From Mesocentrotus franciscanus (Eukaryota > Echinodermata > Echinoidea > Camarodonta > Strongylocentrotidae), in the NCBI GenBank assembly GCA_037976565.1, contig CP137666.1, positions 62,122,605 through 62,186,604 on the forward strand: 64,000 bases of DNA, given 5' to 3'. Positions 29,390-42,200 of this stretch are shown piece by piece. The position numbers were made by a program, and so were the translations under genes. Under the pieces are notes generated by a model. That model ran no database searches, had not been told where the DNA came from, and saw only the letters and a list, made by a program, of their open reading frames with translations. The first letter of the stretch is position 1; every line of letters begins with the position of its first letter.

Positions 29390-30120
29390 GAGGCATTATT
29401 ATTTTGACTTGTCTGTTTGTCCATCAATCATGCTTTCCGTTATCATGATATTTGAAGACCCACCAGAGGTATGAACTTCAAACTTGGGGATAGTATACAA
29501 CCACTATATGAAGAACATCTGATTAGATTTTGGAGTAAGTGGGGCAAAGGTCAAAGGTGATTCTGAAATAACAGATATTAGCCTTTTTATCTCAATATCC
29601 CAAGAACCCCTTGAGGTATGAGCTTCAAGCTTGTTGCGAGTATGTATCACTGAAGAAAAAGAATCTGAGTAGATTTTGGTGTAAGAAGGTCAAAGGTCAG
29701 AGGAAGATTTTTTAAATTACAGGTATCAGTCTTGTTATAGCGATATCTCAAGAACGGCTAGAGGTACACCTGTATGAACTTTAAACATGGTGATAGTATA
29801 TGTCACCATAGGGAGTTGATCTGATTAGATTTGGGGGTAAGAAGGCCAAAGGTCGTAGAAATCAATATCTAAAAATTAAGGTATTAGCCTTGTTATTGAG
29901 ATATCTCAAGAAAAATTTGAGCCATGAACTTCAAACTTGAAATTATTATGCATCACCATAGTGAGACAAATTTATTACATTTTGGATTAAGAAGGTCAAA
30001 GGTTAAAGGTCAGCAATTTAATGTACATGCTATTAAAGGTTGTTTAACCTTTTTATCACCATATATCAGTTACTATTTTCAGCCATTTTAGCTGTGAACT
30101 TTGGGATTGCCATGTCAAAG
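29390..30120 (+). repeat. Tandem AGGTCA-rich repeat array downstream of TERF2IP
   Basis: Five or so units of about 150 bp containing TGATTAGATTTTGGGGTAAG, AAGGTCAAAGGTCA and ATATCTCAAGAAC strings. A perfect AGGTCAAAGGTCA is at 29687-29699. The array lies just 3' of the TERF2IP stop codon and may be inside its 3' UTR. Confidence 0.7.
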
Positions 30121-31696
30121 GTCAAAGGGTATAAAGATCATTCAACATATAATTATCAGCTTTTTGTTCTCATTATATTTAAAAAAATAATTCAAGCTTT
30201 AATCTTAACTAAATTAAGGTGGGGTGCAATGGCATTTGTCTTGTTTATCTTGTTTTTACAAGGTTTTGCATGCTATTATGAAATCGTGACATTAATCAAA
30301 ATAAAGTTATATTGCATTTATGTAATGATTCAGTTTTCACATAGATGTGGCAGACTAACCCTTCACCTAAATCTATTGAACTTTGTTTGTTCTTTAAATT
30401 AACATCAACATTGTTTTTAAGTTGATAACATGACAAAAACAAAAGCAACTAACTTTATAAATTACATACCGGTACATCCTGTATATTAATACAGATTGTC
30501 AATACTATCCCCCTTTAGTTGTTGATGAGGTTTTAGTTGTTGTGAAGAGGGGGAAATGTGTAAAATATGTGCAATGACATCTAAGGCACATGCAGGTATC
30601 AACTATTTCTGTAGTGAAAAAATATGAAATACATGAATTCTTAGAATTATAAAACATCCAGAGAGTTGCTCCCAAAGGGAAAACTATCAATGATGTGTTT
30701 CTCAGATAATAGATAATAAATAACTCCTCACAATGATTGATGTACAAAGTTGTTGTGTGTATATATTAGGTTTATTGATTGGAACTTAAAGGCAGTCCAA
30801 GTGCTAGTTTTAAAATGTTTTTTTTTTTTTTTTTTTACTATGTACCATTGTTAAAGTAACATGTTTATATCAATTCAACATAGAAATCAGTTAAGTCATA
30901 TGACATATCTAATTTTAATATACATGTAGTTATACAAAATGTATTCAGGAAGGTTTGTATAATACTCGAGAAAAATGTGAAGTAAATAGCCTTGAATTTG
31001 AATTGCTTGACTTGTTCTACATGTAACTGCTGTAGTTTATTAATCAATAAATGATTTTTCAGTTTGAAAATGCAAAATTTTGTTATGTTTTGTTTATCTC
31101 TGACACCACTAACAACCAGCCGGCCTGTGTATTAATTGTTATTATTAATTAATCTACTAATTAACGGTCACCATATTTTTTTTGAAAGTGGAGCTGAATT
31201 GGTATCAGATTTAATATAAATTTCACACATTTTGGGGTCTAAAATTACCTTCATAGCAATTTTAGGTTCTAAAAGGGCACTAGAAATGTCATAAATAAGA
31301 ATAAGAGCATTAACCATGCACTTTGAAGGCATTTGCGGTCTTAAACAAGAACTCAACCATCCCTTTAATTCTGCATCACTGAATATATGTCTTGGGATTC
31401 CTCCTGTGCTGAGTTATACTCCCTCTTCCCTTTCCATGACAAATCTGTTCCAAATTTTAGGAAATACTGACCATGCACTTTTGTGCCTCTGACAGTTGAT
31501 GACATTACTAGTGATTTAGAGGTACTTTACATCACCTAAATTTGGAGAGAAATTTATAGTAGCAAACTATAGCCATGAGTATGAATAGCATTTACCGGTA
31601 AACATTTTGATATAGTTGACAACTAAAAACTATGGACCATTTAGTTGCCAACTATAGACTTTATGAATATAGGGCCAAGTTACAAACTTAATCTAA

Positions 31697-31980
31697 GGCT
31701 AAAAAAAAAAAAGATGTCGTATTGCCCCTTGCGACCGACCCCAAAATCTTGAAATCTACGCGGTCGGCTTTTTAAAAAAGTTTTTTTTTTTTTTACAGTT
31801 TTTTTAGAGAATAAAATGTTTAATGAATAAAAAAAAATATGTATTGAAGATTTCAAAACTGAGAAATATCAGCCCAAAGACGGAGGAAAAGAAAAAAGCA
31901 AAAACAGTAAAAAAAAAAAGAAAAAGATTTCCGACCAACCGACACATGTTTTGGCACTGAAAGGGCAATACAACATCATT
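31697..31980. mobile_element. Short MITE with GATGTYGTATTGCCC ends
   Basis: Left end GATGTCGTATTGCCCC and right end GGGCAATACAACATC are inverted repeats, with a second inverted pair (CGACCGACCC and CCGACCAACCG) just inside. The interior is poly-T and poly-A rich. No clean target duplication. Confidence 0.65.
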
Positions 31981-32705
31981 TTTGTTAGGCCTAATGAAGG
32001 TTTTATGAATTCCAACAGGTGCCTACTATAGTTGACAAATAGGCCTAGTAACTAATAGGCCTATGGGCCAATATCGATAATTTAGATCAACTTTGGTATA
32101 AAACGCATGATGAATTTGATGATCAATGAAATGTTCTATAACAATTACCGGTAATGTAATATTCCTTAACGTAACTCTATTATCTGACAAGAAAATTGCA
32201 TGCATGACTTTAGAAATAATTGCTGTGGAAATGAGTTGTAATGGGATAAACGGAGCCCGAGGGGGGATACTCCCCTAATACGGTATACGGGGATGTGTCG
32301 CTTTATAATGCTTATAATGGGTTACCTTTTTGCCAAAAATCCCTAAACATGGGTATGATTTTGTGCTGCAAACTCCCGAAAATCTTGGCCTTAATCATGG
32401 GTTGCTATTTTCTTAAGGATATCTCACCATAATCCCGGTTTCCCTGTTGGTTGAAAATAATTTGTATTTAGTGATAACCTCTAGGTATAAAAATGGTCTG
32501 CTGCTAGGTCTCTCAAGATTATAATACTATCAACGTTTATGCCCTATTTTTTCCCCCCTCTCTCCCCTGCCAAATCCCCGGCCAATCGATCCTATTATAG
32601 CCTGATATGTTTATAGGAATTAAGGGAGATCAGCTTAATACTATTTAAAAGAATGAAGCAAAACAGAATGTTCATGTGATTGGAAAAGGAAAAAGGGATC
32701 AGTGC

Positions 32706-32707
<2 letters not shown>

Positions 32708-32752
<45 letters not shown>

Positions 32753-32755
32753 CTC
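32708..32755. repeat. (GA)n microsatellite
   Basis: About 20 GA units with one interruption. The Ser/Leu-rich frame on the - strand is an artefact. Confidence 0.9.
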
Positions 32756-33151
32756 GAGCTAGAGAAGGAGAAAAAGGGGAGCTATAGGGAGGGTGCAGTA
32801 CAGCATGCATGGGGAATGGAAGTGTGGAACTTGATTGAGATCGAGAAAGGCAAATACAGAGGAATGCAATGGAGGCGATGATAAAGAAATATTGAAACGT
32901 AGATAAATCTAATGAATGCATTATATAATAAAATATCCAGGCATATCATGCCTTGGTAAAGTGACCAGCCAGGTAGCGCAATAAAATGATGAGGAAAACA
33001 GAGACGGGGGTGTGGTTGAATCCGCACCACATTTGGCTTTCCATAACACTACCTTTAATTGATTGGGGTACTAGGTATGCCGTACCGACGTACTCGACTC
33101 ACGTACATGTAGTTAGTTTGAGCCTGAAGACTAGCTGAAAGCAGGAGTGAA

Positions 33152-33203
33152 ATGGCTACGGACGAATTACCTACGGAGTACGATGATATTGTCATCGGAA
33201 CTG
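33152..33203 (+). CDS. CHM: CHM exon 1
   Basis: Codes [17 protein letters not shown] plus one base of Gly. It matches the REP start pattern (LPSEFDVIVIGTG in human). G at -3 and G at +4 support this ATG. Donor GTAAGA. Confidence 0.93.
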
Positions 33204-36200
33204 GTAAGAAATTCGGCCTTCTCTTGAAATATTAAGACACTGGTCATCGAGTGTACGTGTGTACATGCACACACACACTGACTTGTAATTGTAATATTTG
33301 TAAGACTAAGACTAGTAAGAGTTAACTCCGGGGAGCTCCAACGTCGGCGTCGGCGTCGGCGTCGGAGCTCCCCGGAGTTAGTTAAGAGTTAGACAGAAAT
33401 AACCGTCTGATATGGGTCATTCTTTAATAAAACTGACATTTGTTGACATTCCCCATACACAGACGGTACCCCATACGGCTCGCACCACGGGGAGAGATTG
33501 AGCCGATTTTGGCCTGCTTTTAGGTAAAAAACTTTCTCCCACGATTTTCTTTATTTAGACTAGATCTAATTTTCTGATTTATAAATCAGATACAAAACTA
33601 TGTCTATTTTTCTCCTATGTACAGTTATCAATTTTTAATGACTTATTTCTAAATGCAAAATTTACGGACTTACGTATATGAATTATCCAATTTTTATCTC
33701 AGAACCAAGGAAACGGTATGTTCATGCATTCGAACTGGTAATCTATGACATGACCCGCCCGATATATTTCCCGACCAAAACAAGCCCAATGGCCAATCAG
33801 AGCACGTGTTTGATATTGGGCTTATGAATATTCAAACATCACCGGCTCAAGCCGGGCTGACTCATACGTAGCTATTGGACGTTCGAAAAGAAAAATGAAT
33901 ATTCATCAACTTAAACCAAGATGGCTGACAACAAATCTTGTTGACTACAAGACTTTCTCGGATTAATCATTAATATAGGATCTAAATGAGCAAGCTATCG
34001 TAAGTCAAAGTAGATATTTCTGTGTTACTTTTCATCTTAAATAATATTCAGTGTAATATTGCAGCCAAATTGGATATATGAAGACGTAAAGAGTGAAAAA
34101 TCTCGATGCATATCTCATTCATCGCGGTCCGGCCGAACTGAACCATTCGTTCCCCACACTACTCCATTGACGTACTTCAGTCTATGTATAGAGGCGGTCA
34201 GAGGAGCCAGATGCAATCTCAGCGGAACAACCGTCGATATCAGAGACTGAAGCTTTCGGTCTAGTTAAGAGTATGACTGAGCTGAGTAGGCCTAGTGCAC
34301 TGAGTATGACTATCAGTATCAGTATCAGTATCAAGTAGGCCTATCATATCAGTATCAGTATCATATCATTATCAGGACTATGAGTCATGACTATGACTAG
34401 ACCGAAAGCTTCAGACAGTTCAGTCTCTGATATCGACTGTTGTTCCGCTGAGATTGCATCTGGCTCCTCTGACCGCCTCTCGGAATGTCAACAAATGTCA
34501 GTTTTATTAAAGAATGACCCATACCAGACAGTTATTTTCTGTCTAGACTAAGTATGACATGACTACTAGGTCTAATTTAGACCGAAAATTTCTGTTTCTT
34601 TCGTTCGTTAGCCTCTGAATTGGGCAGGGTCGCAAGAGAGGAGCCGACCCTACCCAATTCGGAGGCTAACGAACGAAAGAGACAGAAATTTTCGGTCTAG
34701 GTCTATAGTCTAGTAGTAGTACGTGAGTAGGCTATGTCTGCACGCGCACGTCTGTCATCTATCTATGCCTATGGTGTATGGGATGGGAGGTGGGAGACTG
34801 GCTAACTCGGACCAAAGACAACTCAGCCCAGCTGCAAAAACGGTCAGTTTTTGCAGGTTTAGGGTTATGGTTAGGGTAAAATGACAAAAACTGACCGTTT
34901 TTGCAGCTGGGCCGAGTCGTCTTTGGTCCGAGTTAGCCCGGATTCGGGGAGGTGGAATCCCCCTTAGACTTGGGGGGCCCGACTCGGGGGCCCAAGAAAT
35001 AATTTTAGTTGTTCTGAGAGATTTATTGTATTCTTGCCCATTAATCTACAACTTACAAGTACAAGATTCCCCACCAAATTGTATGAGAGGGGTTAGACCG
35101 AAAGCTTCAGTCTGTGGTATCGACGGTTGTGACGCTGACGCGGCTGAGATTACATCTGGCTCCTCTGACCGCCTCTATACACATAGACTAAAGGGCGATA
35201 GTGTACTTTCGTATCCATTTTTTGACCCGTAACTCCGGCTTGGAGATACCCTACTAAAACATACAAAAAAAATCATCTAAATCTTCATCAATTGTTCAAA
35301 TAATGGTCATAATATAAAAGTTGTTATGTTTCTTACCCCTTTCGTGTAAATTTTCCTATCTTTTTTGGAGTATTTTTCCTAAAAACAAAGACTTATAATA
35401 TACACTTTCACACAGGATTCACGGCAAACTACTGCACAATACAATTGCATACCCATGAGCAGTACCATACCGATGGTGGGGTGCGGGCGCGCCTGTGCGT
35501 GCGTGAAGTTGGCGACTGTAATCTCAGATCCTCATTGAATTAATCAAAGCAGTTCAGCATCACGGTCCCTAACTTCACGCACGAACGCGTGCGCTCGCAC
35601 CCCACTGTCAATATGGTATGCAATTGTATTGTGCAGCAGTGTGCTGGGAATCCTGTGAGAAAGTGTATATTATAAGTCTTCGTTTTTAGGCAAAATACTC
35701 CAAAATAGATAAGAAAATTGACACGAAACAGGTAAGAAACATAACATATTTTGGATTAGATATATATACATGTATATACCGTGTGCCTGAAACCCTTTGT
35801 ATGTATAAATTTGTTATGTTCTCCGTATACCCGTACCCTGTGTTATATGAACAAACTTGACAATGGTACAGACCAAGAAAGCTAACAAAAGTCGCAGGTC
35901 CAATGGAAAAAATGTCTCAGCTAATTGTAATAGCCCAAGCTCACTCGAGGATTCTTTAGCACACAATCCAGACGAGAGAAACAGCAACCAAAATACCCGG
36001 GGTCACTCGCATACCAAAGTTGTATGCGTGCTTGTCACAGTACCTCAAAAATGGACCCTAAATGGCGTAATCAGTGTAGAAAATTTCGCCCCTTATAGGC
36101 GTACAGTTCTGTAAATCTCACCCCTAAATGGCATAAGAAACTAAAATGGACCCCTAAATGGCGTAAACTCTAAAATGGACCCCTAAATGGCATAAACTCT

Positions 36201-39200
36201 AAAAACAACCCCAAAAATTGTGCAGCACACCTACACAGTAATTAAGAAAGAATCCCAGGGGAAAGAGTTCCATATGTGCCCCATGAAATTTACATGAAAC
36301 ATAATTTATTTCAATTTTGGCCTTTCATAATTAAAATCTTGCATATAAATATATATCGGAATACATACAGAACTTTTACTTTAATGGGCCCCTTAATCCC
36401 CACCTTCACCAAGCTAATAGTGTAATGTTAATTTTTACGCTGATACACTAATACACTGAGGCATTATAGATACACACTGGAAGCTATGCTGGTTCTTCAT
36501 TCAAGTTTATTAATGCAGCTAATAAACTAACATGGCTCAGTAAAAAGTGCTTAGTTTCAATTTTGAATTAGAAATTTCAAATTAAAAACTATGGCAAACA
36601 TACACAACAAGATTACTATGGCCAGCAGTGTTGTACCCAGGTAATTCAAAGTCTTGGCGTAGAGCCCCGCGTAGAGACTAGAAAAATCAAGGGAAATATA
36701 TCTCTTTGGAGGAACTAATTTTAAAGAGACATGGGTAGTATACACGCAAATAAATGTCGCCGCTGGCATGGCCGCAAAGTGACCCTAAACGTCGAACTTG
36801 AAGTTGAAAAAAGATACCCTAAACGTTGAAACTTAACCTGAAAAGCACCCTTTTTTCTAAAAACATCGACGACGCCACCAGGCCAAAAATCAACCGTTTT
36901 TTATGACAAGCATGCGTACCACTTTGGTATGCGAGTGACCCCGGCCAAAATAGCCAGGGCCCGTCTGATAAAGATAAGACTATATCTAAAAAGAGACATA
37001 GCCTTGATGGCAAAATCATCCAATATCTTGTAAAAGATAGTGCTCATGGTAAAAATGGATATATGCAATTAATCGTCATTATACCTCAAAGAATGCTGCA
37101 AGGAATAAAAGATACACTCTGTGGTCTAATGAAAGACCAGAGCCCTCTCCATGGCACGCCTCTCACAGCTTCCTGGTCCAGCTACTCCTCTCCCGGTTAT
37201 GAATCAGTGGGCTACACATTTTACAATAGGCTCACTTCTGGCAAGCAAGGAAAGTGGAAACAATTCGAAATCCAATTACGCCTCAACACAAGCCAAATGC
37301 TTCTTCATGGAAAACACCTTGAATACCTCAGTGATATAGTCCTTCCCTGGATCACTATCAGGTTGAAACAAAACCACCCAAACTTCTTTCAGAATGCAGA
37401 TCTCTCCACTCTCCTCATCAGTATCTCACAACTTTGCCGGACATCCAAAGAGAAAGCATCCTGTGATTGCCACGAAGATGACAAAACACTCGCCTGCACC
37501 TTATGTCTCACACATGCCTGCAAAGAAGCTGTTCAGTGTTCGGACTGAAAACTGGTATCATTACTCATGCCTGGGGCTCTCTCAATCGGAAATCTCCAGA
37601 CTTACTTCCCCAGGAGAAATCTCCAAATGTGATGCATACTCACAGTCACAAGTCATACAGGATGACGCATGTTCACTTCCTCCACCAAATTGTGATGACA
37701 GTTCCCAAGAACACATCCCTATTTCTGATGATCCACTTTTTCCAAACCCTAAATCACAGAATTCAATCCATACAGGAACTATCCATGGTCTCGGTGAGAA
37801 ATACAGAGATCAAGCTACCCAAACTAACATAATCCACATCCCTGATAATATAGTAGTTTCCAAAGTAACTCAGACTGAAGAATCTAAGACCACTGCTCAG
37901 AATAAAACAGATCTGCAATCACCTGTTGGCTCGACAAAGCCCTGTGACAAATGCACTACACTGGAGAAGACACTTAAAGTAGCAAAATCTGCCTCAAAAT
38001 CCTTGGAAAACATTCAGACTACAATCTTGCAAGAGCATGAAAAGGTAGTAGCAGAATTATGTCAGACAAAGAGAGAGAGAATTAGTCCTTTCTACGCTGA
38101 CTTGAAGGTGACAAAGACCTGGTAGTTGTGAAGGAAGCTCAAATTGCTGATCTTAAACTGACAATCAGAGATCTAAAACATAACAAGTCTAAACTTATCA
38201 TTGTAAATGACCTCCTACAGGAACTGTGCCTAAAAAATGGGCTTGACACAAGTGCCCCATACCTGAATGTCAGAGCATCCGTGTTTGACAACACTGTAAT
38301 GCCGAAAGACCCGCTCTTCGCTGAACAGCCTCAAACTAGCAATCGATTTGATGTCTTAGAAGATCTCTTAGAGATGGACTCACCTGAACGCTCTGACAAT
38401 TGTAGTGACTCCCCATTGATCTCTCACTCTAAAACCCGCGAGGCCTTCAAAACTACAGCCCAAAGACAGCAGTCACAGTGGAAAGCTTCAAAAAGATCTC
38501 CTCAAAAGGAAAAACAACACGTCTCACCTAGACAGCCTAATACCTATCCCTCTATGACAAGCCCATACAGGAAATCCTCAAACATGGCCAGAAGGGGATT
38601 GGAAGGGTCCCCTAAGAGAAGACCAAAGCCTGGAAGCCCTTTAAGATCTGACAAAAAACGCCTGTCAGACTCGGACTTTCCAGCCTCTAGCAGCCAACAG
38701 TCCATTCAGCACAGTTTGCCTACTAAAAAGCCGAAAACCCCCATGCAGAACCCCTCAAAACCTGATCACATAATGCCTCGCAAGGCATACATGCGACCAA
38801 TGAATGCGAATGCCTATGGTATCCCGATCACTCCTCATCGGGAATGGCATAAGAAAACCTCTCCAGTCATGACTCCGACACAATCTCCTCCCAAAGCCGA
38901 GTCTCATCCCAAAAGACTCAACCCTGGCATAGACCAATCTCACAACAAACGAACTCCCTGAAAAGCTAAAGCTAAGGACCCCTACCTCACCTCTTGCACA
39001 AAGGATCAAATGGACTCTCCAACATCACATTTTATCTGGATCGATCACCCATCTCCCCCTTCAATACCAAACCCAACCAGGCGCACATTGAGAAAAAACC
39101 CAGATGAAGAAGTAATCGATGCACCAACCTGTGAGAATTCTGGTTCCAGAGATACCAACCTAGGTCATGCTGCATTGCCAAGTGACCTTATCCAGGATAA

Positions 39201-42200
39201 TCTGCCGACTGGAAGGAAATAGTATCCAGAAAGGGGAGGAAAGTCACTACCCATCAGTGAAAATAGCTCGAATGTGCCAGTCACCCTGGACGATCGAAGA
39301 ATCCCCATTCTTAACCATTCTCATAGCTCTAGAAATAGTGCCGTCCAACCCCCAAGTATCAATCAAACCGCTCAGCCCGTTTTTCAGTATGGCTGTGCCT
39401 CGACCCTAATGCACATTGCCCTTCTAGAGAAAGCCTACTACCTCACCACGACTGCCTTAACCCTAATAAGGCCGGGCTATTTGAGTTCTTAATACGGCGG
39501 GGGCATTATGGCCCCCCCTTAAGATCTCGGCTGTGAGACAGCCGATCGCCGCGAAAATTTGCATGCATGTCAATTGAAGTGTATAGAATACTATAGCAAT
39601 TTCAATTTTTGGAAAAATTACTCATTTGCATATTTATGGTAAATTATGCAAATAAGGTCCAAAAATTCATATTTTTACCCATAAATCATATATTTTTCAT
39701 ATTTAAGCTTTCTTTTCCACTACATATATTTGTTAGACCATTTGGAATAATAATACCCAAAATTTTTTTGGAAAGCTAGGTTATTCCTTATGTTATCTCT
39801 TGTTTTGATAATTTCTTATGTATTTCATTGTTTTTTTAACTTATGTATTTCATTGTTTTTGTTGTTTTATTTCATTTCTAACTATAATTTAACTATTTTG
39901 ATCCCCAAAACAAACACCTAAACTTTAAACAAGACCAAATAACCAATGTTTTATCTCTTTTTAGGAAAAATGATATTTCCATATGTTTTGTACACAAATC
40001 ACGAAAATGAGCGATTTTCGGGCAGACATGTAAAGACAAAAGGTCACGTGACTTTGTAACGGTAGGTCCGATTTTCAAAAAATTGTTTTAAAAGATGCGC
40101 AAGACTCGAAAGAATAAAGTCATGAAGCGGCGGGCGTCATCCGTATGCGTTCCCGAACAATCAGAAAAATCGCGGAGGGGGGGCCATGATGGCCCCGGCC
40201 TTATTAGGGTTAAACATCCTGACTCAACCAATGAACATTTCAGAACTTATCTGCTTACCAAGCCTAAGGCATCTACACAAACAAATCATAGAATGCACAG
40301 ACTCAAGCCTCTGTCTCCTACCCACAACGCCCATCCAATAAACTACTCTGCATTCAACACAAACTGCCATGGACCCTCTCCTCTCCAACATAAACCAGTG
40401 AAAATACCAGAACTGATTAATAGCCAAACCAACATCGTTCTAGGAACCTCTAACACAAGAGGGCTCTCAACCATCACAGCATTTCTGCAAGAAAGGCTCA
40501 AGTCTATTGACATCCTTGGAATCCAAGAACACTGGCTAACAGACAACACTCTGATAGTAGGGACTTTTAGATTTGCACGTCGACGTAGTGGACTGCGACG
40601 TGTGCCATTCTTTCAAGGCACTGGCCCGTGCCCGGCAGTGCCTTAAAAGGACGTCACATTACCTTAAAAGGATGTCACCGTGGCAGTCCACGTTCTCGTC
40701 GTGTAAAATCTAAAAGTCCCTATTAAATGCCGTCAGTCCAGACCACTCCGTTATCACCAAGCAGGCAGAAAAAACTGCTGACTCCTTCTACAAAACTCGA
40801 ACAAGAGGCAAGGGTGGTGTAGCCCTCTTCATACGGAACACACTATCTGTGACATGCAAAGAAATACCATGTGAATCACCAAGAATTGTCGCAGCCTTCA
40901 TTCGCCTGAGAAACTCCAAAGAAACTCTTGTGGTAATCTGTTGCTATCTGCCTTGTGGAATATCCCTAAATGACCAAGCAGACTACCTCAACTGTCTTGC
41001 AAGCATCACACAAATCAGAGAAAGCTACCCATCTTCCTCAACAATCATTGCTGGAGACTTCAACGCTGATACTGTTTCCAGTACCCAGACCAAAAAGACA
41101 GGTTCTATTCTAAAAGACTTCATGCATGAGCATGCACTCACAAGCCTCACAGCTGCACACTGTGGTGAGAATGACCATACCTACTGTACAGATGATGGAA
41201 GACATAAATCCAGCATCGATGGCTTTCTTGTGCCAACCGATGAGCTTCCAATGTACTCTAATACGGAGATAACTGGGGATGAACTGACTAACACCTCGGA
41301 TCATCTTATGGTCATCACAAGTCGACTACTTCAACCCAAGGTTGCAAGACGCATCGACTTCAGTGACAACTCGCAGAGCACCCCCCTGCACCGGATGAAA
41401 ATCAAATGGCACTCTGTTGGGCACAAAACGGCACAGAAGAAATATACCACTCCCATGGAAAGAACAGCATCTCTCATCTTTCGAAACAACAACTTGGATC
41501 TCCTTGATGACTCCTCAATCAACAGACTATTGCAAGAATTCAACTTGGCAATGCAGATGACCTCTCTAGCCCTCCCTCACACAGTTCTCTCCAAGAAGAA
41601 ACAGGGCAAACCTGAATGGACACCACAAGTTCAAGCAGCATACAACAATACCCAGAAAGCCAGAAAAATGTGGCAGAAGGAAAGTGGTGCTAAGACAGGA
41701 AGAAGATATGATGAACACTTGAAAGAGAAGAAGTCCTTGAGGAGCTGCCTGAGACAAGCTAATGCCATCCAACGACGTAATCTCCAAAAGCAAGGCTCGG
41801 ACCAAACACTCTTCTACCATCTGATAAAGAAGAGCAAAGGTAACAAGCAACATAACACAACGACCTCCATTGAATATGATGGTCACACGTTTGACGGCCA
41901 AGAAGTCATACTCGGATGGCACAAGTACTTCACAGACCTGGTATATAATCCCTCCCACCTCCTTTCATCTGAGGAAAGCATAGACTGCGCAGATATGCCA
42001 GCTGAGAGTACCCAATGTGCCTCTACAAAAGACCCATCAACACTCCAGTGCCATCATGAATCACGTCTGAAGTATCCGAGCTCCAGATTGCCATAGACTC
42101 ACTCAAACCAGGCAAAGCCAGCGGCCCTGACAATACTAGCTCAGAACACATCAAACACCTCGGCGAAGACTCCTGCTCCTCCTCCTGAATGCAATCCTAC

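Larger units (their letters stand above)
30121..33151. other. TERF2IP-CHM intergenic region
   Basis: No coding exon is visible. Contents: poly-T at 30820-30837, possible polyadenylation signals (30300, 31045), the MITE at 31697-31980, a GA microsatellite, and AT-rich unique-looking sequence. The CHM promoter should lie within the last few hundred bases; no TATA box is obvious. Confidence 0.5.

Noticed and set aside
32595..32921. Ser/Leu-rich - strand frame
   Set aside because: It is carried by the GA microsatellite and has no family match.
34853..34885. Interstitial telomere array linked to RAP1
   Set aside because: Only about two imperfect TTAGGG-like units are present, within a hairpin loop. 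Nearness to the RAP1 gene is coincidental without further evidence.
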